Shown here: piece by piece, positions 17,047-25,799 of the stretch
Layout: the number at the start of each line of letters is the position of its first letter
Numbering within the stretch: position 1 is the first letter of the stretch
Source of the DNA: Flavobacteriales bacterium
GTDB lineage: Bacteria > Bacteroidota > Bacteroidia > Flavobacteriales_D > Parvicellaceae
Direction: 5' to 3'
DNA: 35,940 nucleotides
Assembly: GCA_025210295.1 (NCBI GenBank)
Contig: JAOASC010000022.1
Location: 1 to 35,940 of the forward strand
Notes under the pieces: model-generated
What the model was told of the DNA's origin: nothing
What the model saw: only the letters and a program-made list of their open reading frames with translations
The model's database searches: none
Translations under genes and position numbers: made by a program

Positions 17047-18259
17047 GAAGTGTAATTTTTATTTCAAATAATCCTGGGTGTTCGCGGTCAGATTGACTAT
17101 AGTTTTGAATAATACTTTCAGCAATCCATTTTTCCTGCTCTAACTTTAAGATGAACTCTTTTAATTGTATACTCTGTTCTGCAATTCCTTTTATGTAGAT
17201 TTCGTTTTTCTTAATTTTTAGTTTTTCTCCAGCTTTAAGTTTGTTTTCTATTAAGCCAATATTCAGTTCTAATAGCGCAATCGATCGAGGAGTTAATGCT
17301 GCAATTTGATCTGCGTATATCGAAAAGCTATTGTAAGAAGATACCCCTGTGGTTTTTAAAATGTTAATTTGTTGATTCAACTCACTTTGTTTTTGCTCGT
17401 ATAAACTAAATTTAGCTTGTTGGTCGCTAGTTTGTTCTTTGAGTTCAGCATAAGCTTCTTCATATTTTTGCCCTAGAAAATAATTGGTTAACGTAATAAA
17501 CAAAACTAAAATAAAGAAGAGTCGAAGGACAGCTATTTGATAAATGTTAAACTTAACCTCTTGCTGAGTTTTCGTCAACGTAGTTGTAGAACATAATTCT
17601 ATATTGGGGTCTTTCGAAAAACTTTGTAAAGCGGAAGAGAAAGCAATAATGTTTTGAAAGTCAATGGATTCGTTTTCAATTGTTAGTGCTCTCCCAACTT
17701 CATTTTGTTGTTGAGTAACGATATATCCTTTTTCTGTATGGGTAAGTGTATAGTGCGGTAAATGTTGAGAAGTTTCGACTAAAGGTAAAGTCGCAAAAGG
17801 TCCTAGAATTACTTCAATACAATCTAATCCTACAGCTACAAATTGGTCGATAATGTCATCTAAAACTTCTTTTTTTATTACCGCTACCATCCAACCCGTA
17901 TGATTCCAATATTTTTGAACATAAAAACGATCTGATTTGGCTCCAGGAAGTGCTTTTTGTAGAATAATATTATCCTCTTCTTCTTCATCAGCAATAACAG
18001 ATTTAATTAAAACTTGCTTTCCAGTAACAGCCAAACAAATAGGTGGGTTAGGACTAAAAGGTATGGCTTTGTTCTTCCCAATTAATTGATTTAATTCTTC
18101 TAAGTTATTGATTAATGCCCCAGTTTTCTTAATAGAAATAGAGCCATAATAGTTTTTGATTTGGCAATAGGAATACACAGGAGTATTCCCAGTTGTAATT
18201 TCTACGCCAGAGAGTACTCGGCTAGATAAAAAGTTGCTATGTTTTAAAAAGCTAAACAT
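17039..18259 (-). CDS. GspL-like protein (PilM-PilN fusion)
   Basis: A 406-residue protein from the ATG at 18259; a TTG one codon earlier is possible. Residues 1-235 resemble a decayed PilM/GspL actin-like cytoplasmic domain, with GVEITTG near 19 and a long alternating alpha/beta pattern. One membrane segment follows (about 242-261), then a coiled coil (265-305) and a PilN-like periplasmic domain with LTPRSIALLELNI and the repeated strand pattern. In type II systems GspL couples the GspE ATPase to the inner-membrane platform; in type IV pili this job is split into PilM and PilN. It starts 4 nt after the secretin stop. Confidence 0.8.
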   Translation of the reverse strand: MFSFLKHSNFLSSRVLSGVEITTGNTPVYSYCQIKNYYGSISIKKTGALINNLEELNQLIGKNKAIPFSPNPPICLAVTGKQVLIKSVIADEEEEDNIILQKALPGAKSDRFYVQKYWNHTGWMVAVIKKEVLDDIIDQFVAVGLDCIEVILGPFATLPLVETSQHLPHYTLTHTEKGYIVTQQQNEVGRALTIENESIDFQNIIAFSSALQSFSKDPNIELCSTTTLTKTQQEVKFNIYQIAVLRLFFILVLFITLTNYFLGQKYEEAYAELKEQTSDQQAKFSLYEQKQSELNQQINILKTTGVSSYNSFSIYADQIAALTPRSIALLELNIGLIENKLKAGEKLKIKKNEIYIKGIAEQSIQLKEFILKLEQEKWIAESIIQNYSQSDREHPGLFEIKITLHE

Positions 18260-18263
18260 CAAT

Positions 18264-20195
18264 TTATTCGTAAGAAATCGTAGGTTTTATAAAAATCGTT
18301 AATTGTTTCTTGAGTTTCTTCTTTGACCTGCTTCCAAAAATAGACCTTAGAACTGGTATCCTTGAAATAAAAGGAATTCCAGAGGATGTTGCTGTCTTTT
18401 GATTTTCATCAAGCCCTCCAAGAAGGATGGTTTCCCCATTTCGTACTCGTACCAACGATTCAAAGCTTCTCGTTGTTTGTCCAGGAGGAGCTGTTTCTGC
18501 TACTTTAGTTGTAAAAGTAGATTGCTCAACTTTAATATCTAAGGTTACTTGTTCGTCTTTGGATACACTTGGAGTTACTGTAATTGATAAATCAGCCGTT
18601 ACCGATTTCCATTGTTGACTCTGATAGACATTAGGGCTGATTTGGTTGTTGACTATTTGATTATTAACTTCTAAATAATACTGTTGATCTCCGATTTTCA
18701 TAGAAGTTTCATGGCCGTTAAGTGTCGCAACAGTAGGGGTCGATTTTATTTTTACAATTCCATCTTCCTCCAGCGCTTTAAGGCTAAGGTAAAAGTTGGG
18801 AGCAACATTTCCTAAATTGAGAATTCCTAAACCATTAACGCCTTCTACTACATCATTAATGGCATCAGTACTAAGGTTTAAGTCAACCCCTGGGGATACT
18901 GTCCCTGAAGTAGGACCATTTGGATTTTCCCCTAAACCAGCTTGAATCCCAGTCGATAGGGTTTTAGAGTCGCTCACATCAGCAATAATTACATCAATTG
19001 TAATTACAGGAACAATCACATCTATAATTTCAATGAACTCTTCTAGCTCTCTTAAGTCAATAGCTGAACCCGAAACAATAAGACCATTTAATTCAATGAA
19101 TTCAGAAATTTCAATCCCTTCTTTTAACTTAGCGGGAATAGCATCTAAAACATTTTCTATTCTTCTGTTTTCAAGTTCTATTAATTTGGTTTGTCGAAGC
19201 GATTCCGAATTTCGATTTCCAATTAAATAAACCTCTTGATCTTGTTTAAAGGTATAGTCGGAACCACTTAATAAATAGGATAAAAATTCTCCATAAGTTG
19301 CATTTTCTAAGTAAAGATTAGCTGTTCCTTTTGGAGTGTCGTATAAGAAATAGTTTTCTTTTAATTGTACAGAAACTTCTTCAATTATTTTTTGAATCTC
19401 TACATTGTTTGCTTCCACAGTAACCAAAGAGTCTTTAAATTCTACCAGTAAATTATTGGTTTTGTTTTTAGGGTTGTTAGCCGAATTATTGGTGTTACGT
19501 CTGTTGGTATTTCGATGATTGTTTTGAGCAACTTCTTCAAGGGTCGCTAATTCAACAAAATAGAAATTGTCGGTTGTTTTAGAAATTTTTAACCCATTAG
19601 ATAATGCCATTTTATCTAATGCTTCTTCAAACGGTCTATTTTTGATAAATACACTGACGATCTTTCCTTTGACCTTGGGCGACATGATTACATTTTTTCC
19701 AGAAACATCAGTAATGTACTCAACAACATAATCAAGGGTGTCATTTTTTAATTTTAAGCTTAAGAAATCGTTAGAGATTTTATAAGAAATATCAGGGTTC
19801 TTTCTTACATAAGGCTTTTCAACAGGAAGTGGCTTTACATACTTTTTAAATGAAATAATACTTCCAATAATGTCCAGTTCTAAGTCGTATTCTTGACATA
19901 AATAAACGAAAACATCAAGCACTTTGGCCTTGGAAAAGTTATTGGTTATTGTATTGGTAATATCAGGCGCTATAGTGACATTTAATTCATTCGCTAGTGC
20001 AATGCCTCTAATAAACTCTTTTAATGAGGAGTTACTTACTGATAAATCGACTTCGTTATTCAATTTGGTATAAGTCTTTGAATACGATGTTAAACTTGTT
20101 TCGATTGTTTTGATTCGATCAGTTTTTTGTGCATAACCCAGCTGAATGCTCGAATAAGCAAATAAGATGAGTAGGATATATTTTAGTCTTTTCAT
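18264..20195 (-). CDS. Secretin, GspD/PilQ family
   Basis: A 643-residue outer-membrane secretin from the ATG at 20195, which leaves a 4-nt gap after gspE; an ORF start at 20237 would overlap gspE. A signal peptide (about 1-22, ending LGYAQ) is followed by three STN/N-domain-like modules, each with an F(I/L)-(N)-V-(T/I)-x-P pattern such as NELNVTIAPDI and GKNVIMSPKV. The secretin core starts near IDVIIADVS; KIKSTPTVATLNGHETSMKIG is the typical beta-barrel block, and NGETILLGGLDENQ plus IPFISRIPVLRSIFGSRSK are the closing secretin motifs. It should form the outer-membrane pore of this machine. No lipobox is present. Confidence 0.92.
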   Translation of the reverse strand: MKRLKYILLILFAYSSIQLGYAQKTDRIKTIETSLTSYSKTYTKLNNEVDLSVSNSSLKEFIRGIALANELNVTIAPDITNTITNNFSKAKVLDVFVYLCQEYDLELDIIGSIISFKKYVKPLPVEKPYVRKNPDISYKISNDFLSLKLKNDTLDYVVEYITDVSGKNVIMSPKVKGKIVSVFIKNRPFEEALDKMALSNGLKISKTTDNFYFVELATLEEVAQNNHRNTNRRNTNNSANNPKNKTNNLLVEFKDSLVTVEANNVEIQKIIEEVSVQLKENYFLYDTPKGTANLYLENATYGEFLSYLLSGSDYTFKQDQEVYLIGNRNSESLRQTKLIELENRRIENVLDAIPAKLKEGIEISEFIELNGLIVSGSAIDLRELEEFIEIIDVIVPVITIDVIIADVSDSKTLSTGIQAGLGENPNGPTSGTVSPGVDLNLSTDAINDVVEGVNGLGILNLGNVAPNFYLSLKALEEDGIVKIKSTPTVATLNGHETSMKIGDQQYYLEVNNQIVNNQISPNVYQSQQWKSVTADLSITVTPSVSKDEQVTLDIKVEQSTFTTKVAETAPPGQTTRSFESLVRVRNGETILLGGLDENQKTATSSGIPFISRIPVLRSIFGSRSKKKLKKQLTIFIKPTISYE

Positions 20196-20199
20196 AATC

Positions 20200-21633
20200 T
20201 TAAAAATTGGAGGCAATAATTGGGTAAACTTCTTCAAAAGAAGTTACGCCGGTTATAAATAATTCAAAAGCACTATTGGATAAACCTCTAATCCCTTTGT
20301 CATTCAATAGTTCTTCTGCTTCAACGGTGTTTTTTTCTTCTTTTATTAGTGCGGATAAATCCCTGTCGATAGGAATGACTTCATAAATAGCTTTTCTACC
20401 TTTATATCCGGTATGGTAGCAAGCATCACATCCAACTGGTACAAAATGCTTTTCTGGCGGTGTAGCTTTAAAATAGGAGGGAAGTTCAATCGGTTCTGAT
20501 GATGCTTTCTTGCATTTTGGACAAAGTGTTCTCACTAATCGTTGAGACACAGCCATGTTTAATGTACTCGATACCAAGAAAGATGGAATTCCCATGTCTA
20601 CTAAACGGGTGGTGATTTCCCATGCTGAATTGGTGTGTATCGTTGATAAAACAATATGCCCAGTTAAGGCTAGTCGTACTGCAATTTCAGCTGTTGTTTC
20701 ATCTCGAATTTCCCCAAGCATAATGATGTTAGGGTCGTGTCGAAGAAAGGATCTTAGTACCTCAGAAAAAGTCAACCCAATATCTTCTTTTACTTGTACT
20801 TGATTAATTCCGTCTAAAGTATATTCAACAGGATCCTCTACTGTCATGATGTTTACATCTTCTTTGTTGAGCTCCTGTAATGTGGCATATAATGTTGTTG
20901 TTTTTCCTGACCCTGTAGGACCACTGATTAATACAATACCATTGTGTTTGTATACATTACTTCGATAGTCCTTTAATTCTTTTTCAGAGAAACCTAAATC
21001 GTCCAAAAGCAAACTCCCCTTATCATTCGATAAAATTCTCATTACGACCTTTTCTCCTCTCAGTGTAGGGATAATTGCGACACGTAAATCAAAGCTTTCT
21101 TCATCAGTTTCATGGGAATATCTACCGTCCTGAGGTTTTCTTCGTTCAGCAATGTCAAGACCAGATTTTAGTTTGATGACACTAATTAAGCCATTGTATT
21201 CGTCTTTATTGAGCTTGTGTTTTTCAACGAGTCCACCATCAATTCTTAAACGAATTCTAGCTTTTTCATCATAGATTTCAATGTGAATATCACTACTGCC
21301 CAATGCTTTTGCTTCAGCAATTAATTTTGAAACAAAAAACTCATCGTAGTCATCATCCACAGTTAAGGTTACTGCTCCCTCGCCAGCTCTTCTGTAGTAT
21401 TTATTTAAAGCACGATTAAGTACTGCTTCATCTATTGCTTTTAATGCTACAGATTTGCCTAAAACCATTTCTAGCTCATTAGCTAAGTCGGTAGTGTTTA
21501 GATTTTCTAAGGTATAAAATGAATCCCTTTCTATACTTGTTTCAAAAGGCACAATTTTATAGTGCCAAGCTTGTTCAGCAGAGATCGCTTGTTGTAAATC
21601 AGTGGTCAATATAATTTTGTCTCCATTTATCAT
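20200..21633 (-). CDS. Secretion ATPase, GspE/PilB family
   Basis: A 477-residue ATPase from the ATG at 21633, which overlaps the peptidase stop as ATGA; an ATG three codons earlier would also work. An N-terminal domain of about 100 residues precedes the RecA-like core. Walker A GPTGSGKTT is at about 238-246, the Asp/Glu boxes include EDPVEYTLDG, Walker B is IIMLGEIRDETTAEIA near 303-318, and STIHTNSAWE is the His box. The tetra-cysteine zinc site CPKC and CDAC near 371-405 is found in GspE and PilB assembly ATPases, arguing against a PilT retraction ATPase. No second ATPase occurs in the operon. Confidence 0.95.
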   Translation of the reverse strand: MINGDKIILTTDLQQAISAEQAWHYKIVPFETSIERDSFYTLENLNTTDLANELEMVLGKSVALKAIDEAVLNRALNKYYRRAGEGAVTLTVDDDYDEFFVSKLIAEAKALGSSDIHIEIYDEKARIRLRIDGGLVEKHKLNKDEYNGLISVIKLKSGLDIAERRKPQDGRYSHETDEESFDLRVAIIPTLRGEKVVMRILSNDKGSLLLDDLGFSEKELKDYRSNVYKHNGIVLISGPTGSGKTTTLYATLQELNKEDVNIMTVEDPVEYTLDGINQVQVKEDIGLTFSEVLRSFLRHDPNIIMLGEIRDETTAEIAVRLALTGHIVLSTIHTNSAWEITTRLVDMGIPSFLVSSTLNMAVSQRLVRTLCPKCKKASSEPIELPSYFKATPPEKHFVPVGCDACYHTGYKGRKAIYEVIPIDRDLSALIKEEKNTVEAEELLNDKGIRGLSNSAFELFITGVTSFEEVYPIIASNF

Positions 21634-22127
21634 AATAGCCAATCATTTAGTGAAAGAGAGAAGAATGTATTAGATACCACTAGTACAATAAATATTAATG
21701 CAGAAATTCCTGCATGAGGAATGCTTGCTTGTTGTCCTTTTACTACCAGAAGAGCTAGCCCCACCAAAGTTGATACCAAGGTCATTGCGATAAAGACATA
21801 ACTGTAAATTAATGGGTAAAACAGTGGGGTTAATGCAATAAAGAAGAGAATGTCTCCCCATCCCAAGTGCGTTATTAATGGATGCTCTACTTTTCGTACC
21901 CACTTAAAATAAATGAAAGTAATTCCAAAAATAATTCCTAGCAATAAGTTGTTTAGTGCTGTTAACTGAAGGGTTGCTATAAATCCATTGGTTTTTAGCA
22001 TGCCTATAAAGTTGACCACAAAAAGTCCAATCAGTAAGTAAATACTAATGAGACGTGTACGAATATCTTGTATGGCGATAACCATTGCAATAATAATTTT
22101 TAATCCTATGATGAGTGTCGTTAACAA
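21630..22127 (-). CDS. Minimal prepilin peptidase (A24 family)
   Basis: A 165-residue polytopic membrane protein of five or six segments. The two catalytic aspartates of aspartic type IV prepilin peptidases are visible: Asp21 in QDIRTRL and Asp92 in the GWGD (GxGD) motif. It lacks the N-terminal Cys-rich methylase part of PilD/GspO and is close in size to TadV/CpaA-type enzymes. The start is a TTG at 22127; the next ATG would remove the first membrane segment. It follows the major pseudopilin gene by 1 nt and overlaps gspE. It should cleave the operon's four pseudopilins at Gly. Confidence 0.85.
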   Translation of the reverse strand: MLTTLIIGLKIIIAMVIAIQDIRTRLISIYLLIGLFVVNFIGMLKTNGFIATLQLTALNNLLLGIIFGITFIYFKWVRKVEHPLITHLGWGDILFFIALTPLFYPLIYSYVFIAMTLVSTLVGLALLVVKGQQASIPHAGISALIFIVLVVSNTFFSLSLNDWLL

Positions 22128-22128
22128 T

Positions 22129-22557
22129 TTAATCTTTTACCGTGTTTACAACTTTTCCTGACTGATCAATTTCCCAAACATCCATAACGCCATTTTGATT
22201 AAAATCAACAACAGCTGTAGCTCTGGCCTTAAATCCATTAATAGAAGCGTCTACCAGTTCAATTTTATAATTGGCATCTCCTCCCTCAGTGGATAACAGG
22301 CGTTGGGCATATCCAATTTCTTCTAAATCTCCAGAATATTTCGTGAACTCCATAAAATAAGTTTGTTGAAACGTATGAATAAGCTTCAGTTGGAATTGTG
22401 CTTCTTTCTTTCTAACATTGTTTACGGTAGGGGATAAATTCCTAACGACTACCAAAGAGGTAAGTCCAATAATAATTAATACTGTAAGTACTTCTAGTAA
22501 AGACAATCCGCTAACTTTTTTACGGAAAATAGTGCTTATTTTTTTTTGAATATTCAT
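22129..22557 (-). CDS. Major pseudopilin, GspG-like
   Basis: A 142-residue class III signal protein from the ATG at 22557; an upstream TTG at 22581 is less likely. The leader ends KKVSG, then LSLLEVLTVLIIIGLTSLV, the hydrophobic stalk with Glu at position +5, so it enters a filament after peptidase cleavage. The globular part has a long helix and a small C-terminal sheet. DFNQNGVMDVWEID near 123-136 is an EF-hand/dockerin-like loop that probably binds calcium, as GspG proteins do. It lies between gspF and the peptidase gene. As the only pilin with this form it is the best candidate for the main filament subunit. Confidence 0.85.
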   Translation of the reverse strand: MNIQKKISTIFRKKVSGLSLLEVLTVLIIIGLTSLVVVRNLSPTVNNVRKKEAQFQLKLIHTFQQTYFMEFTKYSGDLEEIGYAQRLLSTEGGDANYKIELVDASINGFKARATAVVDFNQNGVMDVWEIDQSGKVVNTVKD

Positions 22558-22591
22558 ACTATACAAATATAGGTGTTTCAAGTTATATATC

Positions 22592-23734
22592 TTAGAATTC
22601 CATAGATGAACTCATCTTAAATATAGGTAAAATCATAGCCATAGCAACCAGGGCAACTACTCCTCCTACGACAATAATTAAAATTGGTTCAACAATGCTT
22701 TTTAATAGTTTAGATTGGCTTTCTACAGAGTCACTATACTGAGCGGTTAGTTTAGCAAAAATTTCATCCAACTTGTTGACTTCTTCACCAACTCTAATCA
22801 TAGAGACCATTCGTTTTTCAAAGACACTTTCTTCACGCATACTATCGTATAAAGTGTTTCCTTTTAAAATAGATTTTTCAATACGTTGAAGACTTTGCTC
22901 TATAGGATAAAAGTCAACCATTTGAGCAGTCATGTTTAAGGCTTCGATAAGCTGAACTTTTGATTTGGTTAGTAGACTCATGGATTGACAAAAACGGGTT
23001 AAGTAGACGCGTTGCATCATCTTTCCTACGATAGGAATTTTTAATAAAACAATACCAGAGTATTTACGATACCATTCTGTTTTACGTTGAAAATAAAAGA
23101 ATGCCAAAATGATCACCAATACCCCTAGAACCGGTTTGTACCATTCCGAAAATGCAGAAGATAAATCTAAGACGAATTGCGTTACAGAAGGAAGTTCAGC
23201 ATCCACTTGTTTTAGGAACCCTATAAACATGGGAACAACAAAGTTCATTAAGAAAAAGAGCACTCCAAAGGCAATAAAAATAACAATAATAGGGTAGGTA
23301 ATTAGTCCAATGAACTGACTTCTTAGCGCATTTTTATTTTCAAAATATTTTTTAAGCTCTAGCATAATATTGGCTAGCTTACCAGTTTCTTCACCAATCC
23401 TAATACTTTGATATTCGTATTTTGTGAATAGTTGGGTGTTTTCTAGTGCCAAAGCTAATGGCTTCCCAACTAGAACATCTTTGTTGATTTGGGCATAAAT
23501 ATTATCCGCTTTATCTTGTTCTTCAGACAATAGTTGTAAAGAGGCGTTTAGGTCTAATCCAGCATTTAGAAGGGTGGATAAATCAGTGTAGAACTGTTCT
23601 TTTTTCTTGTTGTTAAAACGATGACCTCCAAAAGAAATGTCTTGGTTTAAGAAATCGATGATCCCATTAGAAGCATCCGTTTGTACTTTCTTCTTTCGAT
23701 TAGTTTGTTGATATTTATTGAGTTTTATTGCCAA
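22592..23734 (-). CDS. Inner-membrane platform protein, GspF/PilC family
   Basis: A 380-residue protein with two copies of the T2SF domain. The first begins near FYTDLSTLLNAGLDLNASLQLL (about 48-69) and the second near LTRFCQSMSLLTKSKVQLIEALNM (about 245-268). Membrane segments lie near 144-170, 201-216 and 350-372. It is the polytopic core that the ATPase rotates to assemble pseudopilins. The start is a TTG: an in-frame stop lies four codons upstream and there is no nearby ATG. It begins 2 nt after the GspJ-like gene. Confidence 0.93.
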   Translation of the reverse strand: MAIKLNKYQQTNRKKKVQTDASNGIIDFLNQDISFGGHRFNNKKKEQFYTDLSTLLNAGLDLNASLQLLSEEQDKADNIYAQINKDVLVGKPLALALENTQLFTKYEYQSIRIGEETGKLANIMLELKKYFENKNALRSQFIGLITYPIIVIFIAFGVLFFLMNFVVPMFIGFLKQVDAELPSVTQFVLDLSSAFSEWYKPVLGVLVIILAFFYFQRKTEWYRKYSGIVLLKIPIVGKMMQRVYLTRFCQSMSLLTKSKVQLIEALNMTAQMVDFYPIEQSLQRIEKSILKGNTLYDSMREESVFEKRMVSMIRVGEEVNKLDEIFAKLTAQYSDSVESQSKLLKSIVEPILIIVVGGVVALVAMAMILPIFKMSSSMEF

Positions 23735-23736
23735 TT

Positions 23737-24201
23737 TTACTGCTTATGTATTAATACCTGATCTTTTATCCCGTATGATTTTGAAGAGGAGAATACAAAA
23801 TGCTGTTGATTATGATCAACCTCTAGTTCTATTTGGGTTATTTTTTCGTTGTTAAAATTTGAGCGACTACTGAATGCCGTTGGAATTAAATGAAATGTTG
23901 TTGCAATGTTTCCAGTTCTAACTATGGTAGAATCTAAAAAGTCATAAGTAATGGTTTGTTGATGATTAGCTAAAAAAAGTTGTTTTTCGGAACTCGTGAT
24001 TAATAAAGCTTTGTTCCAATCTTGGTTAAATGTCTGTTTAAAATGTAAAATAGTATTGAGTCGTTCAGTTTGTTGGGCGTAAATAAAATAATATTGGTTA
24101 AAGTTATGGTATAGTGAAAAAGTAAAGACCACTAAAATGCTAGACAATAGTAGAGCTACCATTGCTTCCAATAAAGTGAAACCGTTGACTTTTTGTTGCA
24201 T
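23737..24201 (-). CDS. Minor pseudopilin, GspJ-like
   Basis: A 154-residue prepilin-type protein. The ATG at 24201 is chosen because it overlaps the previous stop as TAATG and gives a short leader MQQKVNG. FTLLEAMVALLLSS follows, with Glu at +5 after cleavage. The rest is a beta-rich minor pilin head with the pattern RLNTILHFKQTFNQDWNKAL and repeated strands. Its position between GspI-like and GspF genes fits a GspJ/PilW role at the filament tip. Confidence 0.75.
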   Translation of the reverse strand: MQQKVNGFTLLEAMVALLLSSILVVFTFSLYHNFNQYYFIYAQQTERLNTILHFKQTFNQDWNKALLITSSEKQLFLANHQQTITYDFLDSTIVRTGNIATTFHLIPTAFSSRSNFNNEKITQIELEVDHNQQHFVFSSSKSYGIKDQVLIHKQ

Positions 24202-24551
24202 TACTTCTGTTTTAATTCTTTTAGCGTTCCTAATATTCTGTTGGTCTTTTGTTCTTTGATTTCCCAAGTTATTTCTACTACATCATAAGCAAGATCAGAT
24301 TTTTTAATAGACTTACTAATGGTGAAAGTATCATAATGATAATGATCATTTTCTAAATCGTTACTTGTAGCAATCAGTTCCTCCAGTTGAATAAGGGCTT
24401 TAAATTTTAGATAGCTATTTTTCCCCATAAAGATGTTATTCATGGTAAATGTCGCGTAGGTGAGTACAGCACTGATGATGACGACAGCTACAAGCGGTTC
24501 TAATAAAATTCCGCCTTTAATCTTGGATGCTATTTTTGTTGTTAATTGCAC
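24201..24551 (-). CDS. Minor pseudopilin, GspI-like
   Basis: A 116-residue protein with a leader ending IKG, then GILLEPLVAVVIISAVL as hydrophobic stalk. Glu is at +5 if cleaved after the first Gly, but position +1 is Gly rather than the usual Phe or Met. The head is small and carries an FKALIQLEELIATSNDLEND helix. The start codon is GTG, immediately after the upstream stop (TAAGTG), with no ATG available. Length and order fit GspI/PilV-like tip components. Confidence 0.68.
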   Translation of the reverse strand: MQLTTKIASKIKGGILLEPLVAVVIISAVLTYATFTMNNIFMGKNSYLKFKALIQLEELIATSNDLENDHYHYDTFTISKSIKKSDLAYDVVEITWEIKEQKTNRILGTLKELKQK

Positions 24552-25799
24552 TTATTCTAACCAATTAATAATTCCTTTTTTTTGTGTTTGTTGCGCTTCT
24601 AATAAGTTAGCTCCTAAATAATATTCAGACCTTTTTTTGCTCGATAACAAAATGTCTAATAAGGTGTTGTTTTGTATGCTTCCTCCTGTCTTAACATTAA
24701 CTTGTTGGCAATATAGAGTGCCGTAAATTGTTGTTGCTTTTAGGTTGGCAATACCATTTATGTATATGTTTCCAGTTATTGACGATTGTACATCACTTTG
24801 AATACTGATTTTGTCTCTGTAATTGTATTGTTTCTGATAAGCTAGCAATTCTCCAAAAATAGAGGTGTTGGCCCCTATTTTAATATAACTAGAAGGTGCT
24901 TTTACTGGCTTGGTATCATATAAAACAAGGCTACTAGGGTAATTTAGCAAAACATGCTTTCCAATTACAATGCTATCTCTAGCTTGTAGTTGTAATGTCC
25001 CGGAAAAATCATCAGCAATAGTAATAAAAGGAGCCTTTAATACAAGATTTCCTAGCTTGGCAGTGTTAGAAACATGGATAGCTTCACTAGATTCTAGAAT
25101 AATGTTGCCATTTATTTTTTGATGCGTTAAAACGATTGGGGAAGAAGAAATTAGATGTAATGTTTTTTGATTAAAGGATTGGGTTAAAGAGTCTATATAG
25201 TCATCCCATAGTTTAATAGAATCTAGAGCCGTTTCCTTTTCTTCGAGGTGTTGGAGTAGTACTTTGTTGAGTGGGGGAAGTACTTTTTTACTCTGAAGTT
25301 TGTTTCCATAAACTAATCGGCTTCCACTGTATGGATGGCCAGTTACATTGCCTCGTTCAATTCCTTTTTGGGGAAGATAACAAGTGCCTTCTAGTTGTGT
25401 TTTTCCTGCTACTTTTAAAGGTTGATTATTATCAGCGAGGTAGAGAGCTGTAGTATTGATGTTGGCAGAGCCAATTATTCCATATTTGGAGGAAAGGTTA
25501 GCCGTAGTAACTCCTATTATTTCGTAGAGGCCCCATAACATCCTTTTAGTAATGATTTTGTGTTGAGGTCCTTCAAATAAAGAGAGTTCTTGAGTTGAGT
25601 TTAAAGGCTGAAAGTCATCTTTTGATAAGAGTAGAGCAATGCCAGATTTAAGGTTGTTGTGGTCTTGAATTCCTTGTTGAAATCGAATGACGTTTTGACT
25701 AGAGTGTTGAGCAATCATTAATACCAATGTTACAATTGAACCAATTACTAGTACAATAAATAATGAGTATATTAAAGCATTTCCGTCAACCTTATGCAT
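24552..25799 (-). CDS. GspK-position pseudopilin with beta-solenoid-like body
   Basis: A 415-residue protein from the ATG at 25799. The leader MHKVDG is followed by NALIYSLFIVLVIGSIVTLVLM; position +5 is Tyr, not Glu, which is typical of GspK/PilX tip pseudopilins. The usual GspK helical head is not recognised. From about 130 onward short strands recur (GNIILESSEAIHVSNTAKLG, APFITIADDFSGTLQLQA, GNIYINGIANLKA), as in beta-solenoid or bactofilin-like folds. It overlaps the MORN-like stop by 1 nt (TGATG). Its gene position and missing Glu support a tip pseudopilin; the body looks unusual for the family. Confidence 0.65.
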   Translation of the reverse strand: MHKVDGNALIYSLFIVLVIGSIVTLVLMIAQHSSQNVIRFQQGIQDHNNLKSGIALLLSKDDFQPLNSTQELSLFEGPQHKIITKRMLWGLYEIIGVTTANLSSKYGIIGSANINTTALYLADNNQPLKVAGKTQLEGTCYLPQKGIERGNVTGHPYSGSRLVYGNKLQSKKVLPPLNKVLLQHLEEKETALDSIKLWDDYIDSLTQSFNQKTLHLISSSPIVLTHQKINGNIILESSEAIHVSNTAKLGNLVLKAPFITIADDFSGTLQLQARDSIVIGKHVLLNYPSSLVLYDTKPVKAPSSYIKIGANTSIFGELLAYQKQYNYRDKISIQSDVQSSITGNIYINGIANLKATTIYGTLYCQQVNVKTGGSIQNNTLLDILLSSKKRSEYYLGANLLEAQQTQKKGIINWLE

